32,511 bases of DNA from Thermaceae bacterium (GTDB taxonomy: Bacteria > Deinococcota > Deinococci > Deinococcales > Marinithermaceae): contig JALSIA010000013.1 of the NCBI GenBank assembly GCA_026981865.1, positions 1 through 32,511 of the forward strand, given 5' to 3'. The position numbers and the translations under genes were made by a program. Positions 1 to 8,221 of this stretch are shown here, in pieces. The notes below the pieces were generated by a model. It searched no databases. It was not told the origin of the DNA and saw only the letters and a list, made by a program, of their open reading frames with translations. The stretch's first letter is position 1, and each line of letters starts with the position of its first letter.

Positions 1-1
1 G

Positions 2-976
2 CCGGAGGCGGTGAAACGCTTCGACCTGCGCGAGGCCTACTACGATCGGCTCGCCCAGATCGTAGACCTGAGCGCCCTAAAGAGCTACTCCGGCGCGCTC
101 TACCACGACGCCATGGGCGGGGCCGGCGGCGGCTGGCTCGCCGGCTTCGTGAAGCACGCAGGGCTGGCGCTCGACCTGCGCGAGCTCCACGGCGTGCCCC
201 ACCCCCTCTTTTACGGCGTGCATCCCGAGCCCATTCCTCAGAACCTGGTCACCCTGCGCGCGGTGATGAGCGCCGAACAGGACCCGGTCTTCGCCGCGGT
301 CACCGACGGCGACGCCGACCGCATCGGCGCGGTGCTCGCCGGCGGGGCCTACTTCAACAGCCATCAGATCTTCGCGGTGCTGCTGCACCACCTGCACCGC
401 AAGGGGCTGCGCGGGCGGGTGGTCAAGACCTTCTCGGTCTCGCAGGTGGTGGACCGGCTGGCCGAGAAGCTGGGGCTCGAGGTCGTGACCACGCCCGTCG
501 GCTTCAAGTACATCACCGACGAGTTCCTGAAGGGCGACGTGCTCATCGGCGGCGAGGAGTCGGGGGGCATCGGCGTGGCCGGCCACATCCCCGAACGCGA
601 CGGCATCCTCAACGCTCTTTTGCTGCTCGAAAGCGTGGTGACCACCGGCAAGGGCCTGGGAGAACAGTTCGCCGAGATCGAGGAGCTCGTGGGGCTCTCG
701 CACGCCTTCGACCGCCTGGACCTGAAGGTGGCGAGCCCCGAGGCGCGCGACGGCGTGATGAAGCGCCTTAGCGAGGCGCCGCCCGACCGCGTGGGGCGCT
801 TTAGAGTCGAGGGGGTGGAAACCCTGGACGGCGTCAAGCTCCACCTCGAAGGCGGCGCCTGGCTGCTCTTCCGTCCCTCGGGCACCGAACCGCTGCTGCG
901 CATCTACTGCGAGGCCGGGGACACCGGTACCGTGAAGCGCATCCTCAAGGAAGCGCGCAAGCTCGTCGGCGCCTGA
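2..976 (+). CDS. Phosphoglucomutase/phosphomannomutase, 5'-truncated by the window edge
   Basis: This is the C-terminal part of an alpha-D-phosphohexomutase, which interconverts hexose 1- and 6-phosphates in the cytoplasm. The frame is open to the left edge, so the true start and the N-terminal catalytic phosphoserine loop lie outside the window. Counting from the GTG at 11, the metal-binding loop DGDADRIG is at about residues 99-106. The sugar-specificity loop GGEESGGIG is near 180-188, and the phosphate-binding loop RPSGTEPLLRIY is close to the C-terminus. These are domains 2, 3 and 4 of the family in the usual order. A strong terminator follows 20 bases after the stop. The motifs do not decide between glucose and mannose as substrate. 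Confidence 0.93.
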   Translation, partial: PEAVKRFDLREAYYDRLAQIVDLSALKSYSGALYHDAMGGAGGGWLAGFVKHAGLALDLRELHGVPHPLFYGVHPEPIPQNLVTLRAVMSAEQDPVFAAVTDGDADRIGAVLAGGAYFNSHQIFAVLLHHLHRKGLRGRVVKTFSVSQVVDRLAEKLGLEVVTTPVGFKYITDEFLKGDVLIGGEESGGIGVAGHIPERDGILNALLLLESVVTTGKGLGEQFAEIEELVGLSHAFDRLDLKVASPEARDGVMKRLSEAPPDRVGRFRVEGVETLDGVKLHLEGGAWLLFRPSGTEPLLRIYCEAGDTGTVKRILKEARKLVGA

Positions 977-996
977 CCCTCCCCGATCGTCGCGAA

Positions 997-1020
997 GGCG
1001 GGCCGTGCCCGCCTTTTTTT
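997..1020 (+). terminator. Rho-independent terminator of the phosphohexomutase gene
   Basis: A perfect 7-bp stem GGCGGGC/GCCCGCC (997-1003 and 1007-1013) with a CGT loop is followed directly by seven T residues (1014-1020). It sits between convergent genes and only has a T-tract in the plus orientation. Confidence 0.93.
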
Positions 1021-1111
1021 CGGTTTGTGAAACCCGGAACGCTTCTCGTTCGTGAATTATTTCCCTTTTCATACCGCACGAATTCCACGGGTTCCACCCG
1101 GCGGCAGGGGT

Positions 1112-2125
1112 TCAGCGACGGTAACGACCGCCCACGAACTCGCCCATCCCCCAAGCGCGCACGTCCTCACCGAACCAGGTACCCGAGCCCTCGACCGGAC
1201 CCTCCCAGTAAGCCACGGGGAGGCCCGGAGGCCGGATCTCCTGCGCCAGGCGCAGCGGCTTGAGCTGCAGGCGCCAGCCCTCCCCCTCCACCCGCCAGGC
1301 CACCGCGTAGCGCAGGCCGGTGACCGGCGAGGACCAGTAGGCGAGCGGTTCCATCCGCACCCCTTCAAGCCGGGTGGCCCGGCCCAGGGCGTCCACACGG
1401 GTGGCGTGCAAGACCTTGAGGTTGCCTTGGGCGTCGCGGATGCGGTAGAGCATAAGGTCGTCGCCGTTCGTAAGGTGAACGCCGTACCAGTCCCAGAGCG
1501 CGGCCACGCCGCTCATCTGCTCGCCCCACTGGTGGTCGATCCAGGCGGTGCCGCGAACCTCGCGGCCCAGAACGGTGCCGCGCAGCTCGGCGCGGGTGTA
1601 GGAGATGTAGTACATGCGGCCGGTCTCGGCCGTGCCCGACCAGCCCGGGGGGTGGACCACGGACGGCTTGGTTGGCGTCAGGGTCACGTCCACGGAACCG
1701 GCCTGCAGGCGGAAGCCTTCGGGCGTGCGCTGGAAGCGCCAGCCGTCGAGGTCGAGGAAGAGCGGGTTCGCGCGCACCTCTGCGCGCAGCTCGGGGAAGT
1801 CGTGGCGCTCTTGGAAGTCGAACCGATCCGCACGCAGGTCGGTGACGGCCAGGTGCTCACTGGCAAAGGGATACGGGAAGACCGCTCGCGCCGGCAGCCC
1901 AACGACCCGGTACCCCTCGGGGGCGTAGTACTTGAAGAAGGCCCAGTGAAAGGCGAGCCCGTCGTCGGGCAGGTAGGCGGAGACGTACCACCACTCGATC
2001 GGTGCCGGCTGCGGATCCCACTGTTCGGGGCTTGGCGGCCGGGAAGGATCCACGCCCTGCAGGCGCGGAGCGCAGGCGGCGAGCAGCACGATCAGCGAAA
2101 TCCACCACCAGGTTCGGCGTGCCAT
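1112..2125 (-). CDS. CrtC/AttH-like lipocalin-fold lipoprotein
   Basis: The 337-residue protein begins with a lipoprotein signal: basic MARR, a hydrophobic stretch, and the lipobox LLAAC with Cys18 as the lipidation site. It should therefore be anchored on the outer face of a membrane. The body resembles the hydroxyneurosporene synthase/AttH family (two lipocalin-like beta-barrel halves). Landmarks are PIEWWYVSAYL near the N-terminus, the WIDHQWGEQ stretch in the middle and the GxGxWFGEDVRAWG end. Family members include carotenoid 1,2-hydratase CrtC and lipoproteins of unknown function. No carotenoid gene is adjacent, so a hydratase role is not supported here. The gene follows korB in the same direction but behind a terminator, and probably has its own promoter. 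Confidence 0.8.
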   Translation of the reverse strand: MARRTWWWISLIVLLAACAPRLQGVDPSRPPSPEQWDPQPAPIEWWYVSAYLPDDGLAFHWAFFKYYAPEGYRVVGLPARAVFPYPFASEHLAVTDLRADRFDFQERHDFPELRAEVRANPLFLDLDGWRFQRTPEGFRLQAGSVDVTLTPTKPSVVHPPGWSGTAETGRMYYISYTRAELRGTVLGREVRGTAWIDHQWGEQMSGVAALWDWYGVHLTNGDDLMLYRIRDAQGNLKVLHATRVDALGRATRLEGVRMEPLAYWSSPVTGLRYAVAWRVEGEGWRLQLKPLRLAQEIRPPGLPVAYWEGPVEGSGTWFGEDVRAWGMGEFVGGRYRR

Positions 2126-2131
2126 GCCCGC

Positions 2132-2137
2132 AGCATA
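2132..2137 (-). promoter_or_regulatory. -10-like box for the CrtC-like gene, leaderless arrangement
   Basis: On the minus strand TATGCT ends 6 bases before the ATG at 2125, and no Shine-Dalgarno sequence is present. This spacing would start the transcript at or next to the ATG. No -35 box is evident because the upstream bases are the korB terminator stem. Confidence 0.4.
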
Positions 2138-2140
2138 CCG

Positions 2141-2166
2141 AAAAGGGCCCCGCGCCGGCGGGGCCC
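2141..2166 (-). terminator. Terminator downstream of korB
   Basis: A 9-bp stem GGGCCCCGC/GCGGGGCCC (2145-2153 with 2158-2166, loop 2154-2157) is followed on the minus strand by TTTT (2144-2141). It lies 20 bases after the korB stop and separates korAB from the lipoprotein gene. Confidence 0.8.
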
Positions 2167-2185
2167 GGTCCGAACGAGGCGGGCG

Positions 2186-3046
2186 CTAGCGGAAAACCTC
2201 GATCAGCTCGGTGGTGCTTTCGAAGCTGCGGCGCTCGCGCGCCTTCTCGCGCGCCTCCTCGGCCACGCCCTCGAGCGTGGGCACGCCTTCGATCTTGTAG
2301 ATCACCCCCAGGGGCACCTTGTCGGTCCACTGGGTGACCTCGTGGGCCTGGTTCCAATCGCTGGGGTCGTGGCTCTCGTCGAGGTAGACCCCGTGCTCGC
2401 GAATGACGTTGAACTCCTGGCGGCCGCGGAAGGTCACGCAGGGGCTCTTGACGTTCACGAGCGCAAAGCCCTTGTGCCGGGTGGCCTGGACGATGAGGTC
2501 GCGCAGGTGCTTGACGTTGCCCGAAAAGCCCTGGGCGATGAAGGTGGCCCCCAGCTCGAGCGCCAGCGCCAGCGGGTTGAGCGGGCGCTCGGGGTTGCCC
2601 TGCGGGGTCGACTTGGTCACGTCGCCGTGGGGCGTGGTCGGCGAGACCTGGCCCTTGGTGAGGCCGTAGATGTGGTTGTCCATCACGATGTAGGTGATGT
2701 CGGGGTTGCGGCGGATCGTGTGGACGAAGTGGTTCGTGCCGATCGAGTAGCCGTCGCCGTCGCCACCCGAAACCCAGACGGTCAGTTCGGGGCGGGCCAG
2801 CTTGGCCCCCGCGGCGATGGGGAGGGCGCGGCCGTGGATCGAGTTGAAGCCGTAGCTGTTGATGTAGCCGGCGATGCGGCTCGAGCAACCGATGCCGGAG
2901 ACGACCATCAGGTTCTCGGGCGGCAGCTGCAGCTCGGCGGCCGCCTGCTGCATGGCGTTGAGCACGCCGAAGTCGCCGCAGCCCGGGCACCAAACGATGG
3001 GAACGGAGGTCTTGTAGTCCTTGGCGGTCAGCTTTACCGGTTCCAT
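2186..3046 (-). CDS. korB: 2-oxoacid:ferredoxin oxidoreductase, beta subunit (TPP and 4Fe-4S)
   Basis: This is the thiamine-diphosphate subunit of a KorAB-type enzyme, which oxidatively decarboxylates a 2-oxoacid (probably 2-oxoglutarate) to the acyl-CoA and reduces ferredoxin. The 286 residues show the TPP/Mg motif from GDGDG (95-99) to the Asn in VMDN (124). Four cysteines, C20, C23 (in WCPGCG), C54 (GIGC) and C203, fit a [4Fe-4S] ligand set. The start lies 1 base after the korA stop, and its GGAGG ribosome binding site overlaps the end of korA, so the two are translationally linked. It is the last gene of the operon, before the terminator at 2141-2166. The exact 2-oxoacid is inferred from overall resemblance, not from residues I can name. 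Confidence 0.92.
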   Translation of the reverse strand: MEPVKLTAKDYKTSVPIVWCPGCGDFGVLNAMQQAAAELQLPPENLMVVSGIGCSSRIAGYINSYGFNSIHGRALPIAAGAKLARPELTVWVSGGDGDGYSIGTNHFVHTIRRNPDITYIVMDNHIYGLTKGQVSPTTPHGDVTKSTPQGNPERPLNPLALALELGATFIAQGFSGNVKHLRDLIVQATRHKGFALVNVKSPCVTFRGRQEFNVIREHGVYLDESHDPSDWNQAHEVTQWTDKVPLGVIYKIEGVPTLEGVAEEAREKARERRSFESTTELIEVFR

Positions 3047-3047
3047 C

Positions 3048-4823
3048 TCAGGCCTCCTGGAGCGCGCCGAGGGCGGCCGCGTGTTCCTTGATGGTATCGA
3101 AGACTTCGCTCACCAACAGTGGGTTGGCGCCCGATCGCGCGTAGGAGTAGGTCTCCTTGGGCAGACCGTCGTAGTAGGCGCGCAGGTAGCGGTAGAACTG
3201 CGCCCCGAAGGAGAGCTCCACCACGACGGCGCGTTTCACGCCCTTGAGCGCCTCGTCGAGGGCCTTCTCGGGGATCGGGTAGATGAGCTGGGGCACGATG
3301 GCCTTCACCTTGAGGCCCTGCGCCTGAGCACGCTCGATGGCCTCGCGCACCGCGCCCTTGGACGAGCCCCAGGCCAGGACGGCGAGCTCGGCGTCCTCAT
3401 CGCCGTAGACGCGCACGAAGCCCGACTCCTCGGCGATCAGGGGCAGCTTGCGGGCGCGCTTCTCGCTCATGACCTGGTGCAGGGTGCCGCTCGAGGTGGG
3501 GCGACCGTCCTCGTGGTGCTCGAGGCCGCTGATGATGTGCTGGCCGCCGGGCATCCCGGGCACGGCCATGGGCGAGACGCCGGTGTCGGTGAGCTTGTAG
3601 CGCTTGTACTCCTTGAGGTCGTTGGCCCCCGCCAGCTGGCGGCTGATCACCCGCTTGCGGGCGAAGAGCACGTCGGCTTCTACGGTCTCGCTGCGCTCGC
3701 CCAGGAACTGGTCGGAAAGGATGATCACCGGGATCTGGTACTTCTCGGCCAGGTAGAAGGCCTCGACCGCGACCTGGAAGTTGTCCTCGACGTCGCTGGG
3801 GGCAAGGACGACCCGGGGCACGTCGCCGTGGGTGCCGCCGACGGCCTGGAAGAGGTCGGCCTGTTCGCTCTTGGAGGGGATGCCGGTGGAGGGGCCGACG
3901 CGCTGGACGTTGACGACGACTAGGGGGATCTCCGCCATCGCCGCGAGGCCGAAGGCCTCCTGCTTGAGCGCGATGCCGGGGCCGCTCGAAGCCGTCATGG
4001 CCTGCTTGCCGGCCCAGCTGGCGCCGATCGCGTAGGTGATGGCCGCGATCTCGTCCTCGGTCTGCACCACGGCGCCGCCGAAGTGGGGCAGCCATTTGGA
4101 GAGGAACTCGAGGATCGGGCTTGCCGGGGTGATGGGGTAGCCGGTGAAAACCTTGACGCCGGCGTGGATGGCGCCAAAGGCCACCGCGTCGTCGCCGGTC
4201 ATGACCAGCTTGGGCTCGCCCGAGCCCTCGGCGTCGAGGGCGACCTGGGTCCCCTGCGGCAGGTGCTCGCCCACCCAAGCCTTGCCCAGGTCGATGGCCT
4301 GCAGGTTCACCTGCGCGGCCTCGGGCTTGCGCTTGCCGAACTTCTTCATGACCGCGTCCTTGATGGCCTCGAGGGGAAGGTGCAGCAGCTCGGAGATCAC
4401 CCCCAAGGCCACCATGTTCTTGGTAAGGGGGACCTTGATCTCCTCGGCGGCCATCTTCTTGAAAGGCACGGCGATGTATTCGACCTCGAGGTCCGCGTCG
4501 ATGGGAAACTCTTCGCGCGGGGTGGTGTCGGCCTCGTCGTAGAGGACCACCGCCCCCTTCCGCAACTGGATCTCGTCGAGGAAGCGGTTGAAGTCCTTCC
4601 AGCTGAAGACGACCAGGAAGTCGACGTAGTCGCCCTGACTGTAGATGGGCCGGTCCGATATGCGAATCCGCGCCGAAGATTCTCCGCCGCGGATCTGAGG
4701 CCCGTAGGACTTGAGCATGAAGGCATGAAGACCCTTCCGGGCCGCGGCTTGGACGATGAAATCACCTGCGGTGATTACCCCGTCCCCACCCGAACCGGCG
4801 ATGGCCAGCGTTACGTCTCGCAT
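3048..4823 (-). CDS. korA: 2-oxoacid:ferredoxin oxidoreductase, fused gamma-alpha subunit
   Basis: The 591-residue protein is the partner of korB. Residues 1 to about 190 form the gamma (CoA-related) domain, beginning IAGSGGDGVITAGD and containing SYGPQIRGGESSARI. The rest is the alpha (pyrimidine-binding) domain, with GYPITPASPILEFL, the conserved QTEDEIAAI and the TSSGPG stretch. This gamma-alpha fusion is the usual form of two-subunit Kor enzymes. I chose the ATG at 4823, which has GGAGGG five bases upstream. The longer open frame to 4871 adds only low-complexity residues (GGFGAGAPTPTEG) and lacks a ribosome binding site. The gene is first in the operon, divergent from tatD. Confidence 0.92.
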   Translation of the reverse strand: MRDVTLAIAGSGGDGVITAGDFIVQAAARKGLHAFMLKSYGPQIRGGESSARIRISDRPIYSQGDYVDFLVVFSWKDFNRFLDEIQLRKGAVVLYDEADTTPREEFPIDADLEVEYIAVPFKKMAAEEIKVPLTKNMVALGVISELLHLPLEAIKDAVMKKFGKRKPEAAQVNLQAIDLGKAWVGEHLPQGTQVALDAEGSGEPKLVMTGDDAVAFGAIHAGVKVFTGYPITPASPILEFLSKWLPHFGGAVVQTEDEIAAITYAIGASWAGKQAMTASSGPGIALKQEAFGLAAMAEIPLVVVNVQRVGPSTGIPSKSEQADLFQAVGGTHGDVPRVVLAPSDVEDNFQVAVEAFYLAEKYQIPVIILSDQFLGERSETVEADVLFARKRVISRQLAGANDLKEYKRYKLTDTGVSPMAVPGMPGGQHIISGLEHHEDGRPTSSGTLHQVMSEKRARKLPLIAEESGFVRVYGDEDAELAVLAWGSSKGAVREAIERAQAQGLKVKAIVPQLIYPIPEKALDEALKGVKRAVVVELSFGAQFYRYLRAYYDGLPKETYSYARSGANPLLVSEVFDTIKEHAAALGALQEA

Positions 4824-4840
4824 CTTACCCTCCGTAGGGG

Positions 4841-4878
4841 TTGGGGCTCCGGCCCCAAAACCGCCGCTCATTCTAGCA
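4841..4878 (-). promoter_or_regulatory. korAB promoter (extended -10) and leader hairpin
   Basis: On the minus strand TGC-TAGAAT (4878-4870) is an extended -10 box with no good -35. The predicted leader of about 40 bases carries a hairpin, TTGGGGC/GCCCCAA (4841-4847 with 4852-4858), just upstream of the korA ribosome binding site. Confidence 0.5.
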
Positions 4879-4937
4879 CTAGTTTTGTGAGCCTACGCAT
4901 GGGAAATAAGCCCCTGGCCAGGGCGGTTAGACTTTTG

Positions 4938-4946
4938 TGCTACCCT
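4938..4946 (+). promoter_or_regulatory. tatD promoter, extended -10
   Basis: TGC-TACCCT (4938-4946) ends 9 bases before the tatD ATG at 4956, and no Shine-Dalgarno sequence lies between. The transcript would have little or no leader. No clear -35 is visible. Confidence 0.4.
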
Positions 4947-4955
4947 ACGTTCGGC

Positions 4956-5714
4956 ATGACCGACACCCACGCCCACCTGGACCGCCTTGAAGCCCCCAGC
5001 GAAGCCCTGGAGCGCGCCCGCGACCTGCACGCGGTGCTCAGCCTGGGCACCGATACGACGAGCAGCGCGGCGGCGCTGGGGTTCGCCGAGGCCTGGTCCA
5101 ACGTCTACGCCGGCGTGGGGCTGCACCCCACCGAGGCCGAAGCCTTCTCGGACGAGGTGGCCGAGCGGCTGCGTGCGCTCGCCGCCCATCCGCGCGTGCG
5201 CGCCAGCGGCGAGACGGGAATCGACTACTACTGGGACGCGGCCACCCCCGAGGCCCAGTTCCGGCTGCTCGACTTCCAGCTCGAGCTGGCGATCGAACAC
5301 GACCTGGCCCTGGTCTTCCACGTGCGCTCGAAAGAGGGAAGCGACGCCGCCGAGCGCGACCTCGAAGCCTGGCTGCGGGAGCACCGCCCGCCCCGCTTCG
5401 TGCTGCACGCTTTCGGCGGCGACATGAAGCTGGCGGAAACGGGCCTCGACCTCGGGGGCTACGTCAGCTTCGCGGGCAACCTGACCTACAAGAAGAACGC
5501 CCGCCTGCGCGAGGCCGCGGCCGCGCTGCCCGCGGACCGGCTGCTCGTCGAGACCGACAGCCCCTACCTGCCGCCGGTCCCCAAACGCGGCAAGAAGAAC
5601 GAACCCGCCTACGTGCGCTACACGCTCGAGGCGCTGGCGCTCGCCCGCGGCGTCGCCTTCGAGGAGATGGAACGCATCACCGACGCCAACGCCCGGAGGT
5701 TGTTCCGGTGGTAG
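4956..5714 (+). CDS. tatD: TatD-family metal-dependent deoxyribonuclease
   Basis: The 252-residue protein is a TIM-barrel metal hydrolase of the TatD/YcfH family, which includes 3'-5' DNA exonucleases involved in DNA repair and degradation. The metal motif HAHLD is at residues 5-9, followed by GETGIDYY, the His in FHVRSKEG, the His in VLHAFGGD and the closing ETDSPYLPP motif. Length is typical for the family. I start at the ATG opening MTDTHAHLD because family members begin a few residues before HxH; the upstream open frame is the reverse of korA. The stop overlaps the thiI start by 7 bases, so the two form an operon. Confidence 0.93.
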   Translation: MTDTHAHLDRLEAPSEALERARDLHAVLSLGTDTTSSAAALGFAEAWSNVYAGVGLHPTEAEAFSDEVAERLRALAAHPRVRASGETGIDYYWDAATPEAQFRLLDFQLELAIEHDLALVFHVRSKEGSDAAERDLEAWLREHRPPRFVLHAFGGDMKLAETGLDLGGYVSFAGNLTYKKNARLREAAAALPADRLLVETDSPYLPPVPKRGKKNEPAYVRYTLEALALARGVAFEEMERITDANARRLFRW

Positions 5715-6874
5715 AACCCGCGCGCTTCCTGGTCCACTACCACGAGATCGGGCTCAAGGGCAAGAACCGCCGCCACTTCGAGCAGCTGCTGGCGCAGCGC
5801 CTGCGCGACGCCCTGGGGGCGGAAGCGACGGTGCGGCTGTTGCACGGCCGCCTGCTCGTCGAGGTGGAATCCGGTCGCGCGGCCGATACCCAGACGCGGC
5901 TGGCCCGCGTCTTCGGGGTGGCCTACTTCGCCCGGGTGCGCACCGCTCCGGTGGATTTCGATCGGATCGCCGCGCTGGCCCTCGAGCTGCTCGAAGCGCA
6001 CCCCGGCAGCTTCCGGGTGCGCGCCAAGCGCGCCAACAAGCGGCTGCCCTTCACCTCGCCCGAGGCCGAGCGCGCCATCGGCGCGCGCATCGTGGAGGTC
6101 ACCGGCCGCCCGGTGCGGCTCAAGGGTGCGGACGTGGAGCTCTTCGTCGAGTTTTACGAAGACGAAGCCTGGGTCTACACCTCGGCTCAGCGCGTCCCCG
6201 GTCCCGGCGGCCTCCCCGTGGGCGCGAGCGGAAGGGTGGTCGTGCTCATAAGCGGCGGAATCGACTCCCCCGTCGCCGCTTGGCGCATGGCCAAGCGCGG
6301 CGCCCGCCCCGTCTACGTCCACTTCCACTCCTACCCCCACACCAGCCTCGACTCGCTGCGCAAGACGGTGGCCGAGCTCGAGGTGCTGGCCCGCTGGCAC
6401 GGCCCCGCGCGCCTCTACGTGGTGCCGCTCGCGGAGGTCCAGGAGCAAATCTTCGCCCACAGCCCCGAGCGCTACCGCACCCTCCTCTACCGCCGCTTCA
6501 TGTACCGCATCGCCGAGCGCGCCGCCGAACGTGAGGGCGCGGGGGCGCTGGTCACCGGCGACGCTTTGGGGCAGGTGGCGAGCCAGACGTTGGAGAACCT
6601 GCACGCCGTCGAACGGGCGGTCGCCATGACGGTGCTGCGCCCGCTCATCGGCATGGACAAGACCGAGGTGATCGTCGAGGCCCGGCGCATCGGCAGCTAC
6701 GAGATCTCGATCCAACCTCAGCAGGACTGCTGCAGCTTCCTCGAACCCAAACGCCCCGCCACCAAGAGCACCCCCGAGCAGCTCGAACGCGCCGAGTCAC
6801 GCCTGGACGTGCCCGCCCTGGTCGAAGCCGCCTGGAGCCAGGCCGAGCTGCGCCGGATCGAACCGGCCGATTAA
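5708..6874 (+). CDS. thiI: tRNA 4-thiouridine synthase ThiI, without rhodanese domain
   Basis: ThiI adenylates U8 of tRNA and transfers sulfur to make 4-thiouridine; it can also supply sulfur for the thiazole of thiamine. The 388-residue protein has the N-terminal ferredoxin-like region, a THUMP domain (about residues 60-165) and a PP-loop ATP-binding domain with SGGIDSPVAAW at 182-192. A conserved cysteine region QDCCSFLEP lies near residue 340. The C-terminal rhodanese domain of the E. coli enzyme is absent, as in many Gram-positive and archaeal ThiI proteins. In those, sulfur comes from a partner or the internal cysteines. It starts with GTG, overlapping tatD by 7 bases. Confidence 0.93.
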   Translation: MVEPARFLVHYHEIGLKGKNRRHFEQLLAQRLRDALGAEATVRLLHGRLLVEVESGRAADTQTRLARVFGVAYFARVRTAPVDFDRIAALALELLEAHPGSFRVRAKRANKRLPFTSPEAERAIGARIVEVTGRPVRLKGADVELFVEFYEDEAWVYTSAQRVPGPGGLPVGASGRVVVLISGGIDSPVAAWRMAKRGARPVYVHFHSYPHTSLDSLRKTVAELEVLARWHGPARLYVVPLAEVQEQIFAHSPERYRTLLYRRFMYRIAERAAEREGAGALVTGDALGQVASQTLENLHAVERAVAMTVLRPLIGMDKTEVIVEARRIGSYEISIQPQQDCCSFLEPKRPATKSTPEQLERAESRLDVPALVEAAWSQAELRRIEPAD

Positions 6875-6897
6875 CCAACGCTTCCGCGCCCGCGGTC

Positions 6898-6915
6898 TAG
6901 AATGCCCTTAGGAGG
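6898..6915 (+). promoter_or_regulatory. -10-like TAGAAT and strong ribosome binding site for the PLD-family gene
   Basis: TAGAAT (6898-6903) is followed by AGGAGG (6910-6915), which is 4 bases before the ATG at 6920. The ribosome binding site decides the start against the in-frame ATG at 6902, which overlaps the -10 box. No -35 is convincing. Confidence 0.4.
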
Positions 6916-6919
6916 ATCC

Positions 6920-8221
6920 ATGCGCGGACGCATCTTCGCCCTGCTCGCCCTGTTCGGACTGGCCTTCTCCGCCCCCGGCCCCACGCTCTGGGTTCAGCCC
7001 GACGACGGCGTGAAGCCGCTGATCCAACTCATCGACGGCGCCGAGTCCACGATCCGGCTCAAGATCTACCTCTGGACCCCCAGCCGCATGGACGTGATCG
7101 AGGCCCTGGGCCGCGCGGTGGAGCGCGGGGTGAACGTGCGGGTGCTGATGGAGCGCGAGCCCGCCGGCGGCCGCCCCAGCATGGAGGTGATCAGCGCGTT
7201 GCGCGACCGCGGCGTGGAACTGCGCCTCTCCAAACCCTTCCGATTCGTCTTCGTCCACGAAAAGAGCATGGTCGTCGACGACCGCATCGCCTGGTTCGGC
7301 AGCGGCAACCTCACCGGGTCCACCTTCAAGGCCAACCGCGAGTACATGCTCGTCACCGCCCGCCCCGACTGGGTCGCCGAGATCGCCCGCGTCTTCGATG
7401 CCGACTGGCACGGCGAGCGCATCGACCTCTCGCAGGCCCGCCTCGTCTGGAGCCCGGATCGGGTCGTGCGCGGGGTGCGCGAGGGCAACGCCCGCGAGAA
7501 GGTGCTGGGCCTCATCCGCGGGGCGCGCTCCACCCTCTTCCTGGAGCAGGCGGGGATGGTGGACGAAGAGGTCATCGCCGCCCTGGAGGAGGCGGTGCGT
7601 CGCGGCGTCGACGTGCGCCTCGTCGGCAGCCCCGCCGACCCGGAGGAGAACACCTACTTCGTGCCGGGCGCCGAGCGCCTGCGCAAGGCCGGCGTGCGGC
7701 TGCGCTACCTCCCCAGCCCCTACGTGCACGCCAAGGTGATCGTCGCCGACGGCAACACCGCGCTCGTGGGCTCGATCAACATGAGCCAGAGCTCGATGAA
7801 CGCCAACCGCGAGCTGGGCGCAATCCTCACCGCCGCGGGCGAGCCCGAGGCCTTCTTCCGGCTGCTGCGCACCATGGAGCGCGATTGGCGGGAAGCCCGG
7901 CCCGACAACCCGTTCCTGCTGCCGCCGGTGGAAGGGGTGATCCCCTGGACCGAGGCGCCCAAGTACTACGGCCGCATCGTGACCGTGGAGGGGCGCATAG
8001 CCGCGGTCGAGAGCCGCACCGGCGTGGCCTTCCTGAAGTTCGAGGACACCCCCGACGCCTTCCGCCTGGTCTTCTTCCCGCGGGTCTACGGCCAGTTCGA
8101 CCAGCCCTTCCCCGAGGCCTACCTGGGCAAGAGGGTGCGGGCGACGGGGAGGGTGAAGATTTACGCAGGCTATTACGAGATCATCATCAACGGCCCCAGC
8201 CAACTGGAGGTGCTGCCATGA
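6920..8221 (+). CDS. Secreted phospholipase-D-family protein with C-terminal OB-like domain
   Basis: The 433-residue protein starts with a signal peptide (MRGRIFALLALFGLAFSA, cleavage near residue 18), so it acts outside the cytoplasm. It has two HKD repeats: HEKSMVVD at 113-120 with N130, and HAKVIVAD at 270-277 with N287. These form the bilobal catalytic centre of the PLD superfamily, which includes nucleases (Nuc, bfil) and phospholipases. Residues 348-433, starting KYYGRIVTVEGRI and ending in a beta-rich GYYEIIINGPSQLEV, resemble an OB-fold of the type found in nucleic-acid-binding proteins. A secreted nuclease is therefore the favoured reading; lipid hydrolysis is possible. The stop overlaps the next gene by 4 bases (ATGA). 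Confidence 0.83.
   Translation: MRGRIFALLALFGLAFSAPGPTLWVQPDDGVKPLIQLIDGAESTIRLKIYLWTPSRMDVIEALGRAVERGVNVRVLMEREPAGGRPSMEVISALRDRGVELRLSKPFRFVFVHEKSMVVDDRIAWFGSGNLTGSTFKANREYMLVTARPDWVAEIARVFDADWHGERIDLSQARLVWSPDRVVRGVREGNAREKVLGLIRGARSTLFLEQAGMVDEEVIAALEEAVRRGVDVRLVGSPADPEENTYFVPGAERLRKAGVRLRYLPSPYVHAKVIVADGNTALVGSINMSQSSMNANRELGAILTAAGEPEAFFRLLRTMERDWREARPDNPFLLPPVEGVIPWTEAPKYYGRIVTVEGRIAAVESRTGVAFLKFEDTPDAFRLVFFPRVYGQFDQPFPEAYLGKRVRATGRVKIYAGYYEIIINGPSQLEVLP

Noticed and set aside
1112-2125. Carotenoid hydratase CrtC as the firm function of the lipoprotein.
   Set aside because: Fold resemblance only; a lipobox and the lack of carotenoid genes argue for a broader lipocalin-like lipoprotein call.
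4824-4871. Longer korA start at 4871.
   Set aside because: The added residues are low-complexity and cover the leader hairpin. The ATG at 4823 has a good ribosome binding site and begins at the family's first conserved strand.
4912-4923. CCCTGGCCAGGG palindrome between korA and tatD as an operator.
   Set aside because: A 12-base GC-only palindrome is easily expected by chance at this base composition, and it is not placed over either -10 box.
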